From positions 62,001 to 126,000 of the forward strand of contig MEDJ01000004.1 in the NCBI GenBank assembly GCA_001724025.1: a stretch of 64,000 nt of DNA, in the 5' to 3' direction. A program made the position numbers and the translations under genes. Source of the DNA: Acidobacteria bacterium SCN 69-37 (lineage in GTDB: Bacteria; Acidobacteriota; Vicinamibacteria; Vicinamibacterales; SCN-69-37). Below are positions 14,599 through 24,044 of the stretch, piece after piece (the first letter of the stretch is position 1; each line of letters starts with the position of its first letter). The notes below the pieces were generated by a model, which searched no databases, was not told where the DNA came from, and saw only the letters and a program-made list of their open reading frames with translations.

Positions 14599-14611
14599 GC
14601 GGTCCTCCGTC

Positions 14612-17464
14612 TCAGAACGCGAATCGCGCGCCGAGCTGCACGTAGCGGCCGGGACGCGTCGCCGTGACGCGGCCGAAGTCGGCCGCACGCTGCTGGGTGA
14701 TGACGCCGGTCGCATTCGTCCTGTTGAAGGCGTTTTCCGACTCGATCATCACTTCGAGGGCGCGACCGCCGCCCAGGCCGAACCGGCGCGACACGCGCAG
14801 GTCTGTCTGGAAGAAGTCCGGCAGCCGCGCGCTGTTGCGCCCCGTGCCGGGCAGCCGATCGTTGAGGACCAGATCGTTGTTCAGGTCCGCGCCCGCACCC
14901 GGACTGAAGGGAAAGCCGCTGCCGTAGAACGTCGTTCCCGAGAACCGCAGGCCGTTCAGCCAGCGCAGACCGGACGATTCGATCTCGGGCTCGAACGACC
15001 ACTGCGCCGAGACCGTGTGCGGCTGATCGAGGTTGTTCGGCCCCCAGTCACGTTCGATGTCGCCTGGATCCATCAGCGTGCCGCCCGTCAGGTCGCCCGT
15101 GCCGCGCGACCGCGAGTAGCCGTAGTTCAGGCTGAACTGCAGCCCGCCGCGGAAGCGACGCCGCACCGAGAGATCGAGCGCGTGATAGTTGCTGCGCGCG
15201 CCGCTCTCGACGAGGTTGATCGCGCGGAAGCGCGTATCGGGCCGGCCGGCCGCGCCCGAATATATCGGACGGCCGTCCTCGAGCTGTCCGACGGGCGCCG
15301 GCAGGTTGACGTCGTGCGTATAGGGCCCGTTGCGGTGCCCCCAGTAGCTGTAGCCGACCGAGAGCGACAGGTCGCGCGTCAGTTCGCGCGACACCTGCAG
15401 GCCGGCGTTGTGCGCGTACATGATCTGGAAGTCCTCGTCGAACGCCACGATGCTCGGCACGATCGAGAAGGACGGATCGGCCGCGGCCAGCAGGTTCGGG
15501 AACACGGGTGCGCGGGGGTCGGTTCCCTGCACCTGATAGCTCAGCAGGCGAGTGCTGCGCTGCGCGGCGTTGGTCGCCAGGTTCAGTCCGGGTGAGTCGT
15601 AGTAGATGCCGTAGCCGCCCCGCACGACGGTCTTCTCGCTTCCGGGCGTCCACGTCACGCCCACGCGCGGCGCGAGGTTGTTCCCGTCGGTATTGATCGT
15701 CCGCGAGCGCTCGTACGGCGCATCCGGATCGAGCGTCGGAAAGAACATCAGCTCGTAGCGCAGCCCGGCGCTCAGCGTCAGCTCGGGTCCGACACGCCAC
15801 TCGTCCTGCACGAAGACGTTCAGGAACTGGAAGCTGAGCGAGACTCTGGGATTCCCCAGGTCCTGCGCCAGCTGCGTGTAGGTGAACGGCCGGCCCGTTG
15901 CCGGATCGATCGCGCCCTGGCGCGTGAGCAGGTACTGGTCGAGCGACGACACCGCACCGCGCGGCCCGGACGCCGCCAGGCCGCTGAACGTGAACACGCG
16001 GCCCAGGCCGCTCGTCGGCTCGTTGACCGTGGTCTGATAGTTGAGGCCTGCCTTGAACGTGTGCGCACCGCTGGTGGCCGTGACGTTGTCGATGAACTCG
16101 AGGCTCGCCTCGTGCGACGTGCTCGCCGACGCGGGATTGCAGCCGAAGTTGGCGACGCCGCTGATGTTGATCTGCGCGCCGTCGTCGCTGCCCGTGCACG
16201 GACGCGTGTTCCACGTGTTCCGCACGTTGAACCCCACGCGCACTTCGTTGAGCAGCGTGGGCCGGATCACGGTGGCGATCTGGCCACCGATCCCGTTCAT
16301 CCGATCCTTGTAGATGGTGCCGCGGCTCAGCGTATTCAACCCGCTGCCGCCGCCCGGCTGGCGATTGGTGAAGCGGTTGTAGCGGATGAACCCGCTGTTC
16401 GCGTTGTTCAGGCGGAAGTTCACCTTCACGCTCGGCGTGTGGAAGATCTCGCCGTTCGTGTCGTCCAGTTCGGAGGCCGGCAGCCCGAGCGCCGCCACCG
16501 CCGCCAGGGTGATGGTGACCGGGTTCACGTTCTCGTACGGATTGAACTCGTAGTTTGCGAACCAGAAGACGCGATCGCGGACGATCGGCCCGCCGGCGTT
16601 GCCCTGGACCATGTGCCACGTCTGCTTCGGCCGCGTCGACGCGAGCGGCGGCGTTGCGATCCACCCGCTCGGCCGGATCATCGCCATCGCCGATCCGCGC
16701 ACCTGATTGCTGCCCGATCGAGTGATCACGTTCACGACACCGCCGGCCGCGCGGCCGAACTCCGCCGAGTACGCGCCGGTCATCAACTGCATCTGCTCGA
16801 CGTTCTCCGGCGTGGTGATGACCAGCCGGATCTGGCGGCTGCCGTTGCGCGACGTGTTGTCGATGCCGTCCATGTACCACTGCATCCGATCCGCGGCGCC
16901 GACGACGAACTGCGTGGTGCCGAAGCCGGTGCTCGGGCGGCCCTTCACGCCGGGCCCGATCAGGTGGAAGTTGTAGACGTTGCGTGACGTGATGGGCAGC
17001 GTGCGGATCGCGAGTTCCGGCAGGACTTCACCGGCCACCGCCTGACTCGAGAGCACCATCGACGCGTCGGCGGTCACCGTCACGGTTTCGGTCGTGCCGC
17101 CGACGCCGAGCGTGACGTCCACACGCGTCTGCTGTCCGACGTTGAGCCGGATGCCGCTCTGCCGATAGTCGGCGAAGCCGGGTGCCGACACGAGCACTTC
17201 GTAGTCGCCGACCTGCAGCAGCGGGAAGCGATAGTAGCCGCTCCGATCGGTTGCGGCCTCTCGCACCTGTCCGGTGCCGAGGTTGACGGCGATGACCTTC
17301 GCCGTGGCGATGGAACCGGCGTCGCTGTCGCGGACGAATCCGTCGAGCGCGCCGTCGGTGGCGTTGCTCTGCGCGGCGAGCGACGCAGGATGGAGCACGA
17401 CCAGAAGCATCATGAGGATCGACGAACGCATGGAACGCTGAATCAGGTCTGGCATCGGGAGCAC
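14612..17464 (-). CDS. Oar-like TonB-dependent outer membrane receptor
   Basis: A 950-residue TonB-dependent transporter. A signal peptide ends at SLAAQS. A carboxypeptidase-regulatory-like beta-sandwich follows (about 38-110: GALDGFVRDSDAG, DRSGYYRFPLLQVGDYEVLVSAPGF), then a plug domain with VNVITRSGSNQVRG. A long 22-strand-type barrel ends in the aromatic terminus YVQLGARFAF needed for membrane insertion. This Oar-like architecture is expanded in acidobacteria. No adjacent tonB or exbBD is seen. It heads a transcript running into the nuclease-like and YdcF-like genes. Upstream is a 7-bp inverted repeat (17471-17496) that could be an operator. Substrate unknown. Confidence 0.93.
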   Translation of the reverse strand: MLPMPDLIQRSMRSSILMMLLVVLHPASLAAQSNATDGALDGFVRDSDAGSIATAKVIAVNLGTGQVREAATDRSGYYRFPLLQVGDYEVLVSAPGFADYRQSGIRLNVGQQTRVDVTLGVGGTTETVTVTADASMVLSSQAVAGEVLPELAIRTLPITSRNVYNFHLIGPGVKGRPSTGFGTTQFVVGAADRMQWYMDGIDNTSRNGSRQIRLVITTPENVEQMQLMTGAYSAEFGRAAGGVVNVITRSGSNQVRGSAMAMIRPSGWIATPPLASTRPKQTWHMVQGNAGGPIVRDRVFWFANYEFNPYENVNPVTITLAAVAALGLPASELDDTNGEIFHTPSVKVNFRLNNANSGFIRYNRFTNRQPGGGSGLNTLSRGTIYKDRMNGIGGQIATVIRPTLLNEVRVGFNVRNTWNTRPCTGSDDGAQINISGVANFGCNPASASTSHEASLEFIDNVTATSGAHTFKAGLNYQTTVNEPTSGLGRVFTFSGLAASGPRGAVSSLDQYLLTRQGAIDPATGRPFTYTQLAQDLGNPRVSLSFQFLNVFVQDEWRVGPELTLSAGLRYELMFFPTLDPDAPYERSRTINTDGNNLAPRVGVTWTPGSEKTVVRGGYGIYYDSPGLNLATNAAQRSTRLLSYQVQGTDPRAPVFPNLLAAADPSFSIVPSIVAFDEDFQIMYAHNAGLQVSRELTRDLSLSVGYSYWGHRNGPYTHDVNLPAPVGQLEDGRPIYSGAAGRPDTRFRAINLVESGARSNYHALDLSVRRRFRGGLQFSLNYGYSRSRGTGDLTGGTLMDPGDIERDWGPNNLDQPHTVSAQWSFEPEIESSGLRWLNGLRFSGTTFYGSGFPFSPGAGADLNNDLVLNDRLPGTGRNSARLPDFFQTDLRVSRRFGLGGGRALEVMIESENAFNRTNATGVITQQRAADFGRVTATRPGRYVQLGARFAF

Positions 17465-17470
17465 CTCGAA

Positions 17471-17496
17471 CGTGAACGCATCTTGCGCGGTTCACG
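17471..17496. promoter_or_regulatory. Inverted repeat upstream of the TonB receptor
   Basis: CGTGAAC and GTTCACG are perfect inverted arms separated by 12 bases, beginning 7 bases upstream of the receptor start. The size and symmetry fit a dimeric repressor site, but no regulator is adjacent. Confidence 0.3.
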
Positions 17497-17716
17497 TGTC
17501 GGTCCCGTTGCAGCCAGGCAACGATCCGGTCACGCGTGGCGAATGATCGTCGTGACGTTCGCGGGCACCGCACGCGCGCGCCCGAGCGCGCGGCGCGTGG
17601 GTGGAGCGCGAGAGCGTGGCGCCCGACCCGGGGATCGCGACGTTCAGTCCGCGCCTCGATTGGTGGCGCGCAGGCTGCGGGGGCTCACTGACGACGGGCG
17701 GATCGGGCGATGCCGA

Positions 17717-18802
<1,086 letters not shown>

Positions 18803-18880
18803 GGATCGATTGTAGCGGTCGACGGGGACCGCGGGAATCGATCGCCCGGGATAGACCGGCAGGCTACCGCACCCGGCCGC

Positions 18881-20062
18881 TCAGTGACGATCGAACCGCG
18901 TCAGAAACGCTTCCCATGAGAGGGCCGAGACACCGGGGGCAACCGCCGTCGTGACCGTGCCGGCGCGTGGCGGCCGGTGCACGAGGCAGGCCTCGACCGG
19001 CAGGCTCGGGGCTGCCGTCGCGCGCAACGCACGCGCGAGGCGCTGCAGCGACGTGGCCATCGCCGGGGTCACGGTCCGCCCTGCCTTGCACTCGACGAGC
19101 CACACGCGGTCGACTCCGGGTACCACGACGTCGACCTCGAGCCCCTGCTCGTCCCTGAAGTGGTACACCGCGCGCCGTCGTCCGGCCGCTGTCTGGCGCT
19201 TGACGATCTCGGCAATCACGAAGCCCTCGAACAGCGCACCCAGAAACGGCGACCGATCGAGATCGCGCGCGGATTCGATGCCGAGCAGGTGACACGCCAG
19301 GCCACTGTCGGTGATGTAGACCTTCGGCGACTTCACGAGGCGCTTGCCGGCGTTCTCGTAGTACGGCGGCACGACGAGAATCTGCCCGGTCGTCTCGAGG
19401 ACGCCCATCCATTGCGAAATCGTCGGCACGCTGACGCCGAGCGGCGCGGCCAGCTCGGTTCGATTGAGCAGCTGACCGTGCCGCGTGGCGAGCAGGCCGA
19501 GGAACCGGCGGAACGTCGCCAGATCCCGCACCATCGTCACGGCCCGCACATCACGCTCCAGATAGGCCTGCACGTACGAGCTGAACCAGAGCCCGGCCGC
19601 CGATGGCCGGGCAACGACCTCGGGGAAACCGCCCAGCCGCAGCGACACCTTCGGCGATTCGCGCGTCGACAGCGGCAGCAGCTGGAAGATGGCGGCCCTG
19701 CCCGCCATCGATTCGCTGACGCCCTGCATGAGCGGGGCTTCCTGGGATCCGGTCAGTACCCACCGTCCCACCCGCCGGGGCTCGCGATCGATGCGGGCGC
19801 GGACGTACGCGAACAGCTCCGGCACGTGCTGGATCTCGTCGAGAATCGCCGGCAGCCGGAGGCCGTCGAGGAACCCCTGCGGATCGGCGCGGAGACGCGC
19901 GACGAGATCCGGATCCTCGAGCAGCACATAGGACGCCTTCGGCAGCAACCGGCGAAGCATCCATGTCTTCCCCGTGCGACGCGGGCCCGTCAGGACCACG
20001 GCCGGAAACTGCTTCAGGGCCGCCAGCACCCCGGGCTCGATGGACCGGCGAGCATATCGCAT
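18881..20062 (-). CDS. AAA ATPase with DUF4143 domain
   Basis: A 393-residue cytosolic ATPase of the AAA_14/DUF4143 family. The Walker A motif is GPRRTGKT (26-33), Walker B is LPAILDEIQHV (D75, E76), and sensor I is WVLTGSQEA. A winged-helix-like stretch follows (LLNRTELAAPLGVSVPTISQWMGVLETTGQI). The DUF4143 end carries an ExD...VECKAGR segment like the PD-(D/E)xK nuclease fold. Members are widespread single genes, and their role is not firmly known. The upstream DNA (20063-20100) is markedly A/T-rich against a GC-rich background, suggesting its own promoter. No partner gene is evident. Confidence 0.85.
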   Translation of the reverse strand: MRYARRSIEPGVLAALKQFPAVVLTGPRRTGKTWMLRRLLPKASYVLLEDPDLVARLRADPQGFLDGLRLPAILDEIQHVPELFAYVRARIDREPRRVGRWVLTGSQEAPLMQGVSESMAGRAAIFQLLPLSTRESPKVSLRLGGFPEVVARPSAAGLWFSSYVQAYLERDVRAVTMVRDLATFRRFLGLLATRHGQLLNRTELAAPLGVSVPTISQWMGVLETTGQILVVPPYYENAGKRLVKSPKVYITDSGLACHLLGIESARDLDRSPFLGALFEGFVIAEIVKRQTAAGRRRAVYHFRDEQGLEVDVVVPGVDRVWLVECKAGRTVTPAMATSLQRLARALRATAAPSLPVEACLVHRPPRAGTVTTAVAPGVSALSWEAFLTRFDRH

Positions 20063-20182
20063 ATGAGAATCCTAAACTGGTACTTTATTTTTCTCAAACA
20101 CACGAGATTGCCAGCAGGTCGCGATCACCGGGTCCGGGGCCGTCGGTTTCGTCCGGCGCCGGGTCTCACGTAAGCTCGTGGC

Positions 20183-20977
20183 ATGCGCACGCGCGCGGCA
20201 CTCGTCACGGCGGTCGTCCTGCTGGCCGCCACGCTGGGCTTTGCGCAAGGCGGACGATTCCGCGGGTTCGACGCGCTGCGGCGTCCCGTGACGCCCGATC
20301 CCGGCATTGCCTACGACGGCCGGTTCACATTCGTACGCCTCACGTACGACACAGCGCCCGGTGGGTATTGGTACCGCGGCCAGCCGGCCTGGATGCACGG
20401 CTATCCCACGGCCGAGCGCAATCTCATGCGCATCATGGATGCGCTGACGACGCTCGCGCCGCACGTCGACGAGGTCAAGACGCTCTCGCTCGAGGATCCG
20501 GCCATCTTCGACTACCCGGTGCTCTACATCATCGAGGTCGGCTGGTGGATGATGACCGACACGGAGGCGGCCAACCTGCGCGCCTACATCCAGAAGGGCG
20601 GCTTCGTCATCGTCGACGACTTCAAGCTGCCGGGCGGCATCGGCGGCGGCGGATGGGATCACTTCGCCGCGAACATGCAGCGCGTGCTGCCCGACGCACG
20701 CTTCGTCGATCTCGACGCCTCGCACCCGATCTTCCACCAGTTCTTCGACATCCCGTCGTTCGACATCATCCCGCAGGCCTACAATGCGGGCCGGCCCTCC
20801 TTCATCGGCCTGCACGAGGACAACGACCCGGCCAGGCCGCTGCGCATGATGGTCTTCTACAACACCGACATCTCGCAGTACTGGGAGTGGTCCGAACGCG
20901 GGTTCCGCTCGATCGAGGAGACGAACGAAGCCTACAAGCTCGGGGTCAATGCGATTCTGTACGGGCTGACGCACTGA
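20183..20977 (+). CDS. DUF4159 exported protein
   Basis: A 264-residue protein with a signal peptide ending at FAQ. The DUF4159 domain contains RFTFVRLTYDTAPGG, a glutamine-amidotransferase-like Rossmann segment (DYPVLYIIEVGWWMMTDTEAANLRAYIQKGGFVIVDDF) and a C-terminal RAINVILYGLTH-like end (here VNAILYGLTH). Members often sit near MoxR/DUF58 genes, but none is present here. TAAGCT lies six bases before the ATG, compatible with leaderless transcription. Function not established. Confidence 0.85.
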   Translation: MRTRAALVTAVVLLAATLGFAQGGRFRGFDALRRPVTPDPGIAYDGRFTFVRLTYDTAPGGYWYRGQPAWMHGYPTAERNLMRIMDALTTLAPHVDEVKTLSLEDPAIFDYPVLYIIEVGWWMMTDTEAANLRAYIQKGGFVIVDDFKLPGGIGGGGWDHFAANMQRVLPDARFVDLDASHPIFHQFFDIPSFDIIPQAYNAGRPSFIGLHEDNDPARPLRMMVFYNTDISQYWEWSERGFRSIEETNEAYKLGVNAILYGLTH

Positions 20978-21021
20978 TCCGGGCCGGCGATCCGGCTGGC
21001 CGGCCTTCCCGGCCCACACGC

Positions 21022-21849
21022 ATGTCGAATCTGCCAGAGACCGATCTCATCACTGCCGCCCGCGCCGGCGACGCCGCCGCGCTCGAGGCGCTCCTCGAGC
21101 AGCACCAGGCACAGATCTACCGCTTCGGGCTCCAGATGTGCCGGAATCCGGACGATGCCCGGGAGGTCCTGCAGGACACGCTGCTGGCCATGGCCCGGGG
21201 CGTGCGTGATTTCCGAGGCGAGTCGTCGCTCTCCACCTGGCTGTACACGATCGCCCGGCGCTTCTGTCTCAAGCGACGACAGCGGGGCCGCGACACGGCC
21301 GGGAACCCGGCGTTCACCCCGGCCGCGGAAACCGACGCCGCGCTCGTCCACGATCCGTCACCAACGCCCGAGGCCCGCCTGGCCGGCCGGCAGGTCGCCG
21401 ACCTGCTGGATCAGGCGATTCGTGCGCTGCCCCCGATGTATCGCGAGGTGCTCGTGCTCCGCGACGTCGAGGGGCTCAGCGCCGCTGACGTCGCCCGGGT
21501 TCTCGGCATCACCGTGCAGGCGGTCAAGAGCCGGCTGCACCGGGCGCGGGTGTCCGTGCGCCAGCACCTTGCGCCGCACCTGGGCGCACTCCCGTCGGGA
21601 GCCGATCCCGGCACCCCCTGTGCGCGCATCGTCTCCACGTTCTCGAAACACCTCGAGGGGGAGATCAGCGCCGACACCTGCGCCCGGATGGAGCGCCACC
21701 TCGACGACTGCGCGCACTGCCGCGCGGCCTGCGCGTCACTCCGGCAGACGCTGGCCCTGTGTCGTGAGGCCGGGCAGGGGACCGAGGTGCCGCCGGCGGT
21801 CCGCGCGGCCGTCAGGCACGCGCTCGCGGGCCTGGTCCCGTCGTCCTGA
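21022..21849 (+). CDS. ECF-type sigma factor with C-terminal zinc-finger (ZAS-like) motif
   Basis: A 275-residue sigma-70 family protein. Region 2 spans about residues 20-88 (HQAQIYRFGLQMCRNPDDAREVLQDT), and region 4 spans about 127-182 with a helix-turn-helix at GLSAADVARVLGITVQAVKSRLHRAR. Beyond residue 195 comes an extra segment with C220 and H226-x3-C230-x2-C233. This HxxxCxxC pattern is that of zinc-binding anti-sigma (ZAS) domains, normally a separate protein. The motif may therefore restrain the sigma factor in cis and respond to thiol redox state (inference). It is followed after 43 bases by thioredoxin, a Cys-rich protein and a DUF302 protein. The frame is open far upstream; the ATG at 21022 starts the homology. 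Confidence 0.85.
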   Translation: MSNLPETDLITAARAGDAAALEALLEQHQAQIYRFGLQMCRNPDDAREVLQDTLLAMARGVRDFRGESSLSTWLYTIARRFCLKRRQRGRDTAGNPAFTPAAETDAALVHDPSPTPEARLAGRQVADLLDQAIRALPPMYREVLVLRDVEGLSAADVARVLGITVQAVKSRLHRARVSVRQHLAPHLGALPSGADPGTPCARIVSTFSKHLEGEISADTCARMERHLDDCAHCRAACASLRQTLALCREAGQGTEVPPAVRAAVRHALAGLVPSS

Positions 21850-21892
21850 ACCCTTTTGCCCGCACGAGGCTCTTACCGGGCAGGAGGTCGAA

Positions 21893-22282
21893 ATGGCAAC
21901 GGTGACGATCACGGAAAGAGAATTCGCAACGGCCACGGTCCAGGGCATTGTCCTGCTCGACTTCTGGGCAGGCTGGTGCGGTCCGTGCCGGGCATTCGCG
22001 CCGGTGTTCGAGGCGGCGTCCGAGCGCCACCCCGATGTCGTCTTCGGCAAGGTCGACACGGAAGCCGAGTCCGGGCTGGCCGACACGTTCGGCATCCGCG
22101 CCATTCCCACGATCGTGGCGCTGCGCGACGGCGTGCGGATCTTCCAGCAGCCCGGCGTGATCCGCGCGGAGGCGATCGACGACCTGATCGGCCAGATCCG
22201 CGCGCTCGACATGCAGGAGGTCCGCCGGCGCCTCGACGACGACCAGCGGGCGCAGGCCGACACGCTCGCGGCAGGTGCCTGA
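21893..22282 (+). CDS. Thioredoxin
   Basis: A 129-residue cytosolic thioredoxin. The active site is WCGPC with C29 and C32, preceded by LLDFWAGW and followed by the cis-proline loop IRAIPTIVAL. The C-terminal 25 residues form an extra charged helix (MQEVRRRLDDDQRAQADTLAAGA) beyond the canonical fold. AGGAGG lies 5 bases before the ATG. The stop overlaps the next start as TGATG, showing translational coupling. With the upstream redox-type sigma factor, the layout recalls the sigmaR-RsrA-thioredoxin circuit of Streptomyces, an analogy only. Confidence 0.92.
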   Translation: MATVTITEREFATATVQGIVLLDFWAGWCGPCRAFAPVFEAASERHPDVVFGKVDTEAESGLADTFGIRAIPTIVALRDGVRIFQQPGVIRAEAIDDLIGQIRALDMQEVRRRLDDDQRAQADTLAAGA

Positions 22283-22488
22283 TGTGCAGGCGTATTGAAT
22301 GTCGGACGTGCGGGCGCCCGACCTATGCCGGCTGTGGCCGCCACATCGAACAGGTACTCGAAGGCGTGCCGGTGTCCGAGCGATGCCGGTGCCGTTCAGC
22401 AGGCGGCAGCCCCGCAGCGCCACGCCGTTCGTGGATTCAGCGCCTGTTTTCCGGCGCATCCCGGGAAAGGACCCGGTCGCATGACTGA
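22282..22488 (+). CDS. Small Cys-rich zinc-ribbon-like protein
   Basis: A 68-residue protein with the pattern MCRRIECRTCGRPTYAGCG, then HIEQVLEGVPVSERCRC. This matches a widespread small bacterial family with CxxCGxPTxxGCGxHxxxVxxxVxxxxRCxC, probably binding zinc through four or more cysteines. The remaining 30 residues are basic and poorly conserved (RSWIQRLFSGASRERTRS). The start overlaps the thioredoxin stop and the end overlaps the DUF302 start by eight bases, so it is embedded in the redox operon. Function unknown. Confidence 0.8.
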   Translation: MCRRIECRTCGRPTYAGCGRHIEQVLEGVPVSERCRCRSAGGSPAAPRRSWIQRLFSGASRERTRSHD

Positions 22489-22876
22489 CGCCATGAACAT
22501 GAAGAAGACCCTGTCGGGTGATTTCGACGACGCGATCGATCGCGTCACGGCCGCACTGAAGACCGAGGGCTTCGGCGTCCTGACGGAGATCGACGTGCAA
22601 CGCACACTCGAACAGAAGCTCGGGGTGTCGTTCCGGCGCTACCGGATTCTCGGGGCGTGCAATCCGCCCTTTGCCCACCAGGCGCTGGGATCCGACCTGA
22701 TGGCCGGCCTGATGATGCCGTGCAACGTGATCGTCTACCAGGAGGACGACGGCACGGTGACGGTCATTGCGGGCGATCCCGTCAGCGTGGCCGGGGCAAC
22801 CGGCAACGCGCAGCTCGGCGCCCTCGCGGGAACGATTCGCGCGAAGCTCGAGCGTGTCATGGCCGCGCTGGCGTAA
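22481..22876 (+). CDS. DUF302 domain protein
   Basis: A 131-residue protein covering a complete DUF302 domain: FDDAIDRVTAALKTEGFGVLTEIDVQRTL, YRILGACNPPFAHQAL, and MMPCNVIVYQEDDGTVTV. The conserved GACNP and PCN segments carry two cysteines that could bind metal or react as thiols. An inner ATG six codons later (MNMKKTL) is an alternative start. It is the last gene of the sigma-thioredoxin operon, followed by an intrinsic terminator at 22894-22931. DUF302 members occur near heavy-metal, sulfur and redox genes; the biochemical role is not settled. Confidence 0.88.
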   Translation: MTDAMNMKKTLSGDFDDAIDRVTAALKTEGFGVLTEIDVQRTLEQKLGVSFRRYRILGACNPPFAHQALGSDLMAGLMMPCNVIVYQEDDGTVTVIAGDPVSVAGATGNAQLGALAGTIRAKLERVMAALA

Positions 22877-22893
22877 GGCGATCGACAGTTCCG

Positions 22894-22931
22894 GCCGGCC
22901 GATCGCGCAGCCGCCGATCGGGCCGGCTTTT
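22894..22931 (+). terminator. Intrinsic terminator of the sigma-thioredoxin-DUF302 operon
   Basis: Arms GCCGGCCGATCG and CGATCGGGCCGGC pair with a single bulge around a 9-base loop and are followed by TTTT on the plus strand. It begins 17 bases after the DUF302 stop. Confidence 0.65.
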
Positions 22932-22949
22932 CGCGTAGAGTGAGGGCGA

Positions 22950-22971
22950 GGCGTCGGCCATGGCCGACGCC
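22950..22971. promoter_or_regulatory. 22-bp perfect palindrome in the dinB leader
   Basis: GGCGTCGGCCA and TGGCCGACGCC form a perfect palindrome between a TAGAGT -10-like hexamer (22936-22941) and the dinB ATG at 22983. It could be an operator or an mRNA hairpin in the 5' leader. No similar copy was noticed elsewhere in the window. Confidence 0.4.
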
Positions 22972-22982
22972 GTCCGCCTGCC

Positions 22983-24044
22983 ATGCGGCGCATCATTCAC
23001 GTGGACATGGACGCGTTCTATGCGTCGGTCGAGCAGCGCGATCGCCCGGATCTGCGCGGCAGGCCGGTGGCCGTGGGCGGATCGCCGCAGTCGCGCGGGG
23101 TCGTCGCGGCCGCCAGCTACGAAGCGCGCGCGTTCGGCGTGCGCTCGGCCATCCCGATGTCACGTGCGATCCGGCTCTGTCCCGACCTGCAGATCGTCCG
23201 CGCCGACTTCGCGAAGTACCGGGCCGTCTCGCAGCAGGTCTTCGAGATCTTCCGATCCGTCACGCCGCTCGTCGAGCCGCTATCGCTCGACGAGGCGTAC
23301 CTCGACGTGACGGTCAACGCGTGGGACGAACCGCTGGCCACGACCGTCGCGAAACGGATCAAGGCCGAGATCCGGACGCGCACGGGCCTGACCGCGTCGG
23401 CCGGCGTCGCCCCGAACAAGTTCCTGGCAAAGATTGCCTCGGGCTGGCAGAAGCCCGACGGGTTGACGGTCATCGCCCCGGCCCGAGTCGAGGCGTTCCT
23501 GCGCGATCTGCCCGTCGACGCGCTCTGGGGCGTAGGGCCCGTCACGGCGCGCCGGCTGCACGACCGCGGGATCCGCACGCTGACCGACGTCCGGACGGTC
23601 GAACCGGGCGTCCTGCGCGAGACGGTCGGCTCGCAGGCGGACTGGCTGCTGCGGCTCGCGCGTGGCGAAGACGACCGCGCGGTCCAGCCCAACCGGGCCG
23701 CGAAGTCGTCCTCGAGCGAGTGCACCTACGCGGCAGACATCGACGACATCCAGCAGATGCGCGAGGAGATCGCGGCCATGGCGCGCGAGAACGCCGCGTG
23801 GCTCCGGCAGAAGCAACTGCTCGCGCGCACCGTCACCATCAAGGTTCGGTACGCGGATTTCACGACCGTCACGCGGAACCACTCGAGCGTGCCCACCGAC
23901 GACGACGCGCAGATTGCGGCGCGCGCGGTGGCGCTGCTCGACAGGACGGATGCGGCCCGTCGTCCGGTGCGACTGCTCGGCGCAGGTGTTCATGGGCTGT
24001 GTACGCGCGAGTCGTCCGACGACGGATGGTTGCCGTTCGGGTAG
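22983..24044 (+). CDS. dinB: DNA polymerase IV (Y-family)
   Basis: Error-prone translesion polymerase of 353 residues. The palm acidic residues lie in HVDMDAFYASVEQ and LSLDEAYLDVT. YEARAFGVRSAIPMSRA is the finger segment, and ASAGVAPNKFLAKIASGWQKPDGLTV is the family signature. A helix-hairpin-helix thumb follows (LWGVGPVTARRLHDRGIRTL) and then the little-finger domain. The C-terminal beta-clamp-binding peptide is not obvious: the protein ends SDDGWLPFG. The final stop codon TAG is contributed by a dispersed palindrome (24040-24069). It is convergent with hemH. Confidence 0.95.
   Translation: MRRIIHVDMDAFYASVEQRDRPDLRGRPVAVGGSPQSRGVVAAASYEARAFGVRSAIPMSRAIRLCPDLQIVRADFAKYRAVSQQVFEIFRSVTPLVEPLSLDEAYLDVTVNAWDEPLATTVAKRIKAEIRTRTGLTASAGVAPNKFLAKIASGWQKPDGLTVIAPARVEAFLRDLPVDALWGVGPVTARRLHDRGIRTLTDVRTVEPGVLRETVGSQADWLLRLARGEDDRAVQPNRAAKSSSSECTYAADIDDIQQMREEIAAMARENAAWLRQKQLLARTVTIKVRYADFTTVTRNHSSVPTDDDAQIAARAVALLDRTDAARRPVRLLGAGVHGLCTRESSDDGWLPFG

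Noticed and set aside
19963-21848. Long in-frame extension upstream of the sigma factor
   Set aside because: The first 353 codons overlap the DUF4159 gene in another frame and are low-complexity. The sigma homology starts at the ATG at 21022.
22950-22971. LexA-type SOS box upstream of dinB
   Set aside because: The palindrome lacks the CTG-N10-CAG or GAAC-N4-GTTC patterns of known LexA sites, so it is listed only as an unassigned palindrome.
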